Shown here piece after piece: positions 58,878 through 64,000 of a stretch of DNA of 64,000 bases. Location: contig NZ_JBHLTP010000005.1 of NCBI RefSeq assembly GCF_042434395.1, positions 90,067 to 154,066 on the forward strand. The letters run 5' to 3'. The translations under genes and the position numbers were made by a program. Source of the DNA: Pontibacillus salicampi (GTDB lineage: Bacteria; Bacillota; Bacilli; Bacillales; BH030062). A model generated the notes under the pieces. That model searched no databases and was not told the DNA's origin. It saw nothing but the letters and a program-made list of their open reading frames with translations. The stretch's first letter is position 1. Every line of letters starts with the position of its first letter.

Positions 58878-60173
58878 TTAGGATAATCCTATTCGTTCAA
58901 ATATACGGTCAACATTTTTCAAATGATGCTGATAATCAAAGCAGGATTCCAGCTGTGCATTGCTAAGTGTGTTTTGAATAGTCGGATCAGCCTCTATTAG
59001 CTCACGGAAGGGAACCCCTTTTTCCCAAGCTTCCATGGCTTTAGGCTGAACAATATCGTAAGCCTCTTCCCTTACCATGCCTTCATCAATTAGCGTTAGC
59101 AGCACACGTTGGGAGAAGATTAGCCCGTACGTTTTGTCCATGTTGTTTCGCATATTGTCTTCAAATACGGTCAGTTTTTTGACGATTCCACTGAAGCGAT
59201 TCAACATATAATCAAGCGCAATGGTTGCGTCTGGTAAGATAATACGCTCTGCTGAAGAGTGGGAAATATCCCGCTCATGCCAAAGGGCAACATTCTCGTA
59301 AGCTGTTACCATATGCCCTCGGATAACTCGAGCCATTCCAGTCATATTCTCAGAGCCGATTGGGTTGCGTTTGTGAGGCATGGCAGAGGAGCCTTTTTGC
59401 CCTTTTGCAAAGAATTCTTCCACTTCACGTGTCTCAGTTTTTTGGAGATTGCGAATTTCTACCGCGAATTTTTCAATAGATGTAGCAATTAATGATAAAG
59501 TCGATACGTAATGTGCATGACGATCACGCTGCAATGTCTGAGTGGAAACAGGCGCAGGAGTTAATCCAAGCTTCTCACACACGTACTCTTCCACAAAAGG
59601 GTCAATGTTAGCATACGTACCAACAGCACCTGAGAGCTTCCCAAATTCAATCTGATGGGCAGCCATTTCAAAGCGCTCGTAATTCCGCTTCATTTCCTCA
59701 TACCATAGCGCCAGCTTTAGCCCGAATGTAGTCGGTTCTGCATGTACCCCATGAGTTCGCCCCATCATTACGGTGTACTTATGCTCTTTCGCTTTTTCTT
59801 CCAATACGTCAAGAAACGTTTGAAGACCAGTACGAATCTGGTCATTTGCTTGCTTAATTAAATAAGAAAGCGCCGTATCTACTACGTCCGTTGACGTAAG
59901 TCCATAATGAACCCACTTCCGTTCTTCTCCAAGCGTTTCTGAAACAGCCCTTGTGAAGGCAACCACATCGTGTCTCGTTTCTTCTTCAATTTCGTGGATT
60001 CGATTCATGTCAAAGGAGGCATGCTCCCTTATCTTATGTACATCTTCCTTCGGTATATAGCCTAACTCACTCCATGCCTCACATGCCAGAATCTCTACTT
60101 CCAGCCAGGCACGAAAACGATTTTCTTCTGTCCAAATTGCACCCATCTCTGGTCTTGTGTAACGCTCGATCAA
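58878..60173 (-). CDS. purB: Adenylosuccinate lyase
   Basis: 431 residues. Start at TTG 60173 (M-I-E-R-Y-T-R-P-E-M), 7 nt after GAGGAGTG, as in B. subtilis PurB; a GTG three codons upstream falls in that site. Fumarase-superfamily signature G-S-S-A-M-P-H-K-R-N-P and S-T-D-V-V-D-T-A near 90. Acts twice in purine synthesis (SAICAR and adenylosuccinate). In B. subtilis purB sits inside the main operon; here it is a separate unit with its own leader. Confidence 0.95.
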   Translation of the reverse strand: MIERYTRPEMGAIWTEENRFRAWLEVEILACEAWSELGYIPKEDVHKIREHASFDMNRIHEIEEETRHDVVAFTRAVSETLGEERKWVHYGLTSTDVVDTALSYLIKQANDQIRTGLQTFLDVLEEKAKEHKYTVMMGRTHGVHAEPTTFGLKLALWYEEMKRNYERFEMAAHQIEFGKLSGAVGTYANIDPFVEEYVCEKLGLTPAPVSTQTLQRDRHAHYVSTLSLIATSIEKFAVEIRNLQKTETREVEEFFAKGQKGSSAMPHKRNPIGSENMTGMARVIRGHMVTAYENVALWHERDISHSSAERIILPDATIALDYMLNRFSGIVKKLTVFEDNMRNNMDKTYGLIFSQRVLLTLIDEGMVREEAYDIVQPKAMEAWEKGVPFRELIEADPTIQNTLSNAQLESCFDYQHHLKNVDRIFERIGLS

Positions 60174-60232
60174 CAGAACCACTCCTCTCTATAATTCAAA
60201 GCACCTATCGACGGCAGACCAACTTCACCCAT

Positions 60233-60289
60233 AAAAAAATAGTCTATCCTTCTATGTAAGAAGTGATAGACTAGCATTTCCAGTCTACC
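60233..60289 (-). promoter_or_regulatory. Mutually exclusive terminator/antiterminator hairpins in the purB leader
   Basis: Minus strand: AGTCTATC pairs with GATAGACT through an inner CTTCT/AGAAG stem (60241-60272), followed by seven T (terminator). The same AGTCTATC can instead pair with the upstream GGTAGACT (60282-60289), blocking the terminator. The start codon is 60 nt downstream, so the terminator would act inside the transcript. Confidence 0.65.
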
Positions 60290-60354
60290 TTTTCCAGTTC
60301 CTTATTGGCATCAAGATACCTTAATGGTATCAATAGGAATTAGAAAAAGCAACT

Positions 60355-60397
60355 AAATCCGAACGATTATAAATAATTATATACCATCATTCGCTTT
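60355..60397 (-). promoter_or_regulatory. PurR operator (PurBox pair) of purB
   Basis: AAATCCGAACGATT (60355-60368), a near-perfect AWWWCCGAACWWT PurBox, and the inverted partner around CCATCATTCGCTTTT (60384-60397), 29 bp centre to centre. A TATAAT lies between them on the minus strand. The distal box overlaps the end of yebG. Confidence 0.7.
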
Positions 60398-60584
60398 TAA
60401 CTGCATCAAAGATTATTTTTCGAGCGACAGGCTCCATCTTCTTCTCCCCGTTCTCCTTCATTTCTTGAAAAATCGGTTCCTCCACCCGGCGAACTGGCCG
60501 ATATCCTTCTTCCTTCATCTGCACTAACACCTCATCAATGGAAACACCCTCTTCCACCTCAAAGCGCTTTTTCTTTTTACCCAT
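60387..60584 (-). CDS. yebG: NETI-motif protein YebG
   Basis: 65 residues: K-K-K-R-F-E-V-E-E-G-V-S-I-D-E-V-L, Y-R-P-V-R-R-V-E-E-P-I-F. Orthologue of B. subtilis YebG, which lies just before purE there. Overlaps yebE by 8 nt. Function unknown; its end carries part of the purB operator. Confidence 0.88.
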   Translation of the reverse strand: MGKKKKRFEVEEGVSIDEVLVQMKEEGYRPVRRVEEPIFQEMKENGEKKMEPVARKIIFDAVKSE

Positions 60585-61137
60585 CTTTTTTTATACGTCC
60601 TTTCCGTACTTGTTTTACCCAGAAACCACCGCGAATTTGCTTCGGCTCATACGCTACGATAAATGCCTTTGAATCAATTTGTTTAATGGTTTCATATAGA
60701 GAAAGCTCATATTTTCTTGGTGTTAGAATCTGCATAGCCAAGCGGTCTCCTTCCATTCCATAAGCAAACCAGCTTGTTACTCCATACCCTTTATCTCGTA
60801 ATTGCTTCGTAAACTCGATATCTGGATTAGAAGAAATAACATTAACGGTAATATAACCAAGAGCTAATTTCTCTTCTATCTTCATTCCCACAATAACCCC
60901 TAGTCCAAAACCAAGTGCATAAGCAACAACGTTTTGAATCTGGTCAAGGTTCTCCAGCACAAGACCGAGCCCTACGATGTACACTGTTATTTCAAACACA
61001 CTAATAAACGCAGCCCAATACCGTTGACCCTTTAGCGTGAAAATAGTTCTAATGGTTAAGAACGATACATAGATGATGTTCACCACTAAAATAATCAGGA
61101 CCATCACTATGCTGTTATCGAGCCAATTTTCTATCAT
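60577..61137 (-). CDS. yebE: DUF2179 membrane protein YebE
   Basis: 186 residues: three membrane helices in the first 100 residues (T-I-R-T-I-F-T-L-K-G-Q-R after the first), then a soluble DUF2179 domain (G-Y-G-V-T-S-W, K-Q-I-D-S-K-A-F-I-V-A-Y-E-P). UPF0316 family, YebE in B. subtilis, where the gene also precedes yebG. Function unknown. Confidence 0.93.
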   Translation of the reverse strand: MIENWLDNSIVMVLIILVVNIIYVSFLTIRTIFTLKGQRYWAAFISVFEITVYIVGLGLVLENLDQIQNVVAYALGFGLGVIVGMKIEEKLALGYITVNVISSNPDIEFTKQLRDKGYGVTSWFAYGMEGDRLAMQILTPRKYELSLYETIKQIDSKAFIVAYEPKQIRGGFWVKQVRKGRIKKDG

Positions 61138-61292
61138 ACGTACGTATCCATCCTTTCTATATTACCTAATCTATGTACCATACTTGTAATACCCGTGACA
61201 TTCACCTATATAGCACTTCTGCATACACTATATCGCAAACCGTTTTCCCTACACAACTTTTGACTAATGGAATATTTATAGGAGGTACATGT

Positions 61293-61724
61293 ATGGATCC
61301 TTATGGAAATATGCAGGACTGGCGAAAAAATCTAGATAAGTTTTTCGGTGAAGATTTTTGGGGCGGCTTTGAAGATGTAATTAAACCAAAGATCCCACAA
61401 ACCAACCTCTATCAATCAGACAATGAAATTATGCTGTATGTGAACATACCAGGCCTTGAAGATATTAATAAGGTCGACCTTTACGTTAACTACACCACTC
61501 TCGACCTGCGCGGTGTTATTGCACTGTCTCCTCCTCATCACCAGCTCATGCAGGAGGAAATCATGCAAGGGTCCTTTGAAAGAAGTATCGAGCTTCCCTT
61601 TCCTGTACGAGGAGATAAAATAAAAGCTACCTATCAAAGCGGACTATTAATTATTCAACTCCATCGCCTCATCCAGCCGGAGACTAATAAGCAGCGTATA
61701 CACATTAAAAATTTAGAAGAGTAA
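61293..61724 (+). CDS. Hsp20/alpha-crystallin-like small protein
   Basis: 143 residues from ATG 61293 behind TAGGAGGT. A central alpha-crystallin-like domain (Y-Q-S-D-N-E-I-M-L-Y-V-N-I-P-G, F-E-R-S-I-E-L-P-F-P-V, Y-Q-S-G-L-L-I-I-Q-L) and short flanks. Related to CotM/GerT-type spore coat and Hsp20 chaperones of bacilli; a spore or stress role is likely but unproven. Confidence 0.82.
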   Translation: MDPYGNMQDWRKNLDKFFGEDFWGGFEDVIKPKIPQTNLYQSDNEIMLYVNIPGLEDINKVDLYVNYTTLDLRGVIALSPPHHQLMQEEIMQGSFERSIELPFPVRGDKIKATYQSGLLIIQLHRLIQPETNKQRIHIKNLEE

Positions 61725-61726
61725 CT

Positions 61727-61755
61727 ACCTCTAGTGTCCTACTAGAGGTTTTTTG
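61727..61755 (+). terminator. Terminator of the Hsp20-like gene
   Basis: ACCTCTAGT / ACTAGAGGT with TTTTTT after it. Confidence 0.85.
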
Positions 61756-61767
61756 GATTAGAGGGAA

Positions 61768-62400
61768 TCATCGTAGAAAAAACCAGTACACCCCCATAAT
61801 ACCTGCATCTGCTAAGGCATGACTGACAATACTAACGGTTACAGACCCGGTCCTCTCCCTAATATATCCCCAAAAACAACCAGCAACAAACACAGCAATC
61901 ATACATAGAACAGTGAAGGGCCACAGCACTAACGGAATTATAGAAAAGAAATGATAAAGAGAATAAAAGCACGATGTAAGCACAATCGTTTGGAAGCAAG
62001 ATAGACGACTTCTTAGCTGCTCATGGATAGTACCTCTCCAATACAGCTCTTCCAGCACAGGATTAATTAGGAGCAGTACTGCTATTAGACCATACACACT
62101 AGCCCCACTGAACCCCCAGTTTGCTAATAGCATGTCAAGCTGCTCCTTATCAAATAACTGTTCTTGCAGCAGCCACATACTCACGAATACTGTACTTCCA
62201 AAAAACACCCCTGACCCTATTCCTACCCACCATCCACTACCTGTAAGGTGAAAAGCAGGTCTCCAGCCCCTTTGCCATCTACGGAAAATCAGAAGTGTAA
62301 ACCATCCATAGAATAGTAAAAACGTAAGAAGTACATGTTGAAAAACAGTTAGACCCAGTACAATCATTAGAGTTGGTATTAGTAAATAGAGAATGATCAT
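61768..62400 (-). CDS. CPBP-family intramembrane metalloprotease
   Basis: 210 residues, about seven membrane helices. Conserved CPBP/Abi motifs: E-E-x-x-x-R in L-E-E-L-Y-W-R-G (about 122-129), F-Y-S-L-Y-H-F-F and the C-terminal S-H-A-L-A-D-A-G. Rce1-like proteases of this kind cleave prenylated or bacteriocin-related peptides; target unknown here. No bacteriocin gene is visible nearby. Confidence 0.9.
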   Translation of the reverse strand: MIILYLLIPTLMIVLGLTVFQHVLLTFLLFYGWFTLLIFRRWQRGWRPAFHLTGSGWWVGIGSGVFFGSTVFVSMWLLQEQLFDKEQLDMLLANWGFSGASVYGLIAVLLLINPVLEELYWRGTIHEQLRSRLSCFQTIVLTSCFYSLYHFFSIIPLVLWPFTVLCMIAVFVAGCFWGYIRERTGSVTVSIVSHALADAGIMGVYWFFLR

Positions 62401-62591
62401 GGAAATTACCCCGCCTTACTGCATATTACGATAGTGACAAGCCATTTTCCTGTATAAGTTTCAATGCTAGAGGAAAAAAATATGAAAGCAGCAATACGAA
62501 AAATATTGTTCCACACAAACAGGACACGAGTTACAGCCCATGCCTTAGTATGTGTATAGGATTGGATATTCTTGATCCAGCATATGCTCCA

Positions 62592-62894
62592 TTACTCTAC
62601 TGAATGAGGACGACCCTTTTTAAAGGAAACTACATTAAGCGCAATAGTGATCAAGAGCAGAGCAGCTGCAGCAAACACTACTGCACCGATCGTGTCAGCG
62701 AGAGCACCCCAATCCTCTAGCCTCACTAAATAATATTGATGTACAAGTTGCAAAAATAACGAAACCCCGCATAAACTAATACTAACAATAGAAAGCATGG
62801 CTCTCTTATTCTGGTGACTCATCATGGCATAGACTGGTAATATCCAAGCTATCAATCCTAGTATAAGACTACTAATATTTACATAACCCATCAT
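62592..62894 (-). CDS. Conserved small membrane protein, function unknown
   Basis: 100 residues with three hydrophobic helices (about 6-23, 31-53 and 66-88) separated by a loop with R-L-E-D-W-G-A-L-A-D-T-I-G-A. ATG 62894 follows AAAGGAGG. Resembles small conserved Bacillaceae membrane proteins sometimes named after cytochrome oxidase subunit IV without proof. The 62401-62591 gap beside it holds no visible gene. Confidence 0.7.
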   Translation of the reverse strand: MMGYVNISSLILGLIAWILPVYAMMSHQNKRAMLSIVSISLCGVSLFLQLVHQYYLVRLEDWGALADTIGAVVFAAAALLLITIALNVVSFKKGRPHSVE

Positions 62895-63101
62895 CGTTTT
62901 CCTCCTTTGCACCTAATTTGATTTTATGGTGCTCATAGGAACAATCTATCCTCTAGTATATTACCATATAAAACCTTAATATTTCTGCTACCGCTAAGTT
63001 CCTCCTCTTTAACTCAATCAGGCATGAGTTATATATGGACAAGTTGTTCCATTTTTGATTATGTATAACATAGAGGATACCCTCACAAAAGGAGAGAGAG
63101 T

Positions 63102-63560
63102 ATGCATAACAAGACATTCGAATACACTATCTACATTGCTGCTGATCGAAAGAGGATTTGGGAGGCACTAACGAGTAAAGAAGCTACAACACAGTATTTT
63201 TTCAAAAGGGAAGTCCAATCTGATTGGAAAGAAGGCTCTACCGTACGCTATGTAACCGAAACAGGAGAGCTTGATGTGGAAGGGGAAATATTAAAAGTTA
63301 TTCCATTTGAGACCCTTTGTTTTACGTGGAGACATGCAGAAGATCATTCTAATCGAACAGAACCGACGATGGTCACGTTTAGCTTGAAGTCGCTGGAGGA
63401 GACAACAAAACTAACGGTGGAGCATAGCAATTTGCTCGAAACGGATTGGAGCGACGACAAGAATACCTTCTACGGCTTAAATAACGGATGGCCTGCAATC
63501 ATGAGTAACCTTAAAAGCTATCTAGAGATTGGGAAAACAATGCCGCCTATGAATATATGA
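63102..63560 (+). CDS. SRPBCC/AHSA1-domain protein
   Basis: 152 residues: I-A-A-D-R-K-R-I-W-E-A-L-T-S near residue 12, Y-F-F-K-R-E-V and L-C-F-T-W-R-H strands, ending with the long helix N-N-G-W-P-A-I-M-S-N-L-K-S-Y-L. START/Bet v1-like fold of the Aha1-related AHSA1 branch, often ligand- or stress-linked. Ribosome site AGGAGAGAG. Confidence 0.85.
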   Translation: MHNKTFEYTIYIAADRKRIWEALTSKEATTQYFFKREVQSDWKEGSTVRYVTETGELDVEGEILKVIPFETLCFTWRHAEDHSNRTEPTMVTFSLKSLEETTKLTVEHSNLLETDWSDDKNTFYGLNNGWPAIMSNLKSYLEIGKTMPPMNI

Positions 63561-63694
63561 GCTACTATAGCGTATGAGCGGCAGCCGTTTAGGAACTATT
63601 GTCATTAAAAACAGCACACTTTCCTTCCTTTAATAGCGTAAATGTATTTCTCAAACCAACAGCTTCTTCTCCTCTCACTAGAAATAAAACACGA

Positions 63695-63728
63695 CGAAAA
63701 ACCCCTTCCGTACGAAACGGAAGGGGTT
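63695..63728 (-). terminator. rRNA operon terminator
   Basis: AACCCCTTCCGT / ACGGAAGGGGTT followed by TTTCGTCGTGTTTT on the minus strand, immediately after the 5S gene. Confidence 0.88.
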
Positions 63729-63736
63729 GCTTGTGT

Positions 63737-63852
63737 GCATGGCGACGTCCTACTCTTGCGGGGGAAAACCCCGACTACCATCGGCGCTGAAGAGCTTAAC
63801 TGCTGTGTTCGGCATGGGAACAGGTGTGACCTCTTCGCTTAAGTCACCATAC
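63737..63852 (-). rRNA. rrf: 5S ribosomal RNA
   Basis: The minus strand begins near 63852 with ATGGTGACTTAAGCGAAGAG, and carries CCGAACACAGCAGTTAAG, GCGCCGATGGTAGTCGG and an end close to GACGTCGCCATGC. Length about 116 nt, with terminal helix TGGTGAC / GTCGCCA. Preceded on the minus strand by an intergenic spacer from a 23S gene to the right of the window. Confidence 0.97.
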
Positions 63853-64000
63853 TTCGATTATGGAAGGTGAAGCACCTTCAAAACTAGATAAGAATCATTA
63901 TCCGGCATCGAGATCTAGCTCCGGCTCCTAGGGGCTAGCGTCATAAGCAATAATCCCTCCAGAGGCTTATCGCCTCCTCCGGTATTTTTGCTTATGCGTA
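63853..64000 (-). other. 23S-5S intergenic spacer
   Basis: Typical Bacillaceae spacer text such as CTTATCTAGTTTTGAAGG upstream of 5S; no 23S bases are recognisable before the window ends. Confidence 0.7.

Noticed and set aside
60181..60360. Second guanine riboswitch before purB
   Set aside because: The conserved aptamer segments (TATGG, TCTACC, CCGTAAA, GACTATG) are absent; only hairpins with terminator character are present.
63853..64000. 23S rRNA 3' end
   Set aside because: The sequence looks like the variable 23S-5S spacer; no conserved 23S 3' terminal motif can be identified before the window stops.

Overview
The window reads as chromosome of a low-G+C Gram-positive, most likely a moderately halophilic or halotolerant member of the Bacillaceae (Halobacillus, Pontibacillus or Virgibacillus type). 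Evidence: strong GGAGG-type ribosome sites, several TTG starts, a glycine T-box leader, a guanine-class purine riboswitch, PurR-type operators, three osmoprotectant uptake systems (OpuC, OpuE, OpuD) and a gene order that follows Bacillus subtilis closely: rlmCD, dagK, gatCAB, opuE, camS, ligA, pcrA, pcrB, yerC, yerB, yerA, purD to purE, yebG, yebE. I infer the genus level only; no 16S sequence is present.

Layout. 1-11 kb: end of an OpuC-type glycine betaine/carnitine transporter; a FAD oxidoreductase, malate synthase G and divergent LysR regulator; an SDR/hydrolase pair; a nitrilase-like acyltransferase, LytTR regulator and DUF3021-like membrane protein operon. 11-20 kb: an A+T-rich accessory island bounded and interrupted by dead mobile elements (IS256-type transposase tail, group II intron 3' end, IS21-type istB tail). 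It encodes a cytosine-5 DNA methyltransferase whose target-recognition domain matches M.HaeIII (predicted GGCC), a 580-residue partner that looks like a restriction endonuclease with a duplicated core, and a tight three-gene operon: a GHKL (MORC-like) ATPase and two proteins I cannot assign. This island is the best candidate for an undescribed restriction or anti-phage system.

20-43 kb: housekeeping core: rRNA methyltransferase, lipid kinase, amidotransferase GatCAB, proline symporter OpuE with a 36-residue partner peptide, a yrrT-luxS-mccA-mccB methionine-to-cysteine recycling operon behind a possible CymR site, the pcrB-pcrA-ligA-camS operon, T-box-controlled glycyl-tRNA synthetase, and yerC/yerB/yerA. 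43-61 kb: the eleven-gene purE-K-C-S-Q-L-F-M-N-H-D operon under a riboswitch and PurBoxes; purB is detached and sits about 5 kb upstream behind its own PurBoxes and a leader that can form mutually exclusive terminator and antiterminator hairpins. Between them are OpuD and a subtilisin-like protease. 61-64 kb: small stress and membrane genes and the 3' end of an rRNA operon (5S rRNA, minus strand).

Across the window three intergenic arrays of a diverged 20-bp tandem repeat (near 8.3, 28.5 and 40.1 kb) form a dispersed family that no gene explains.
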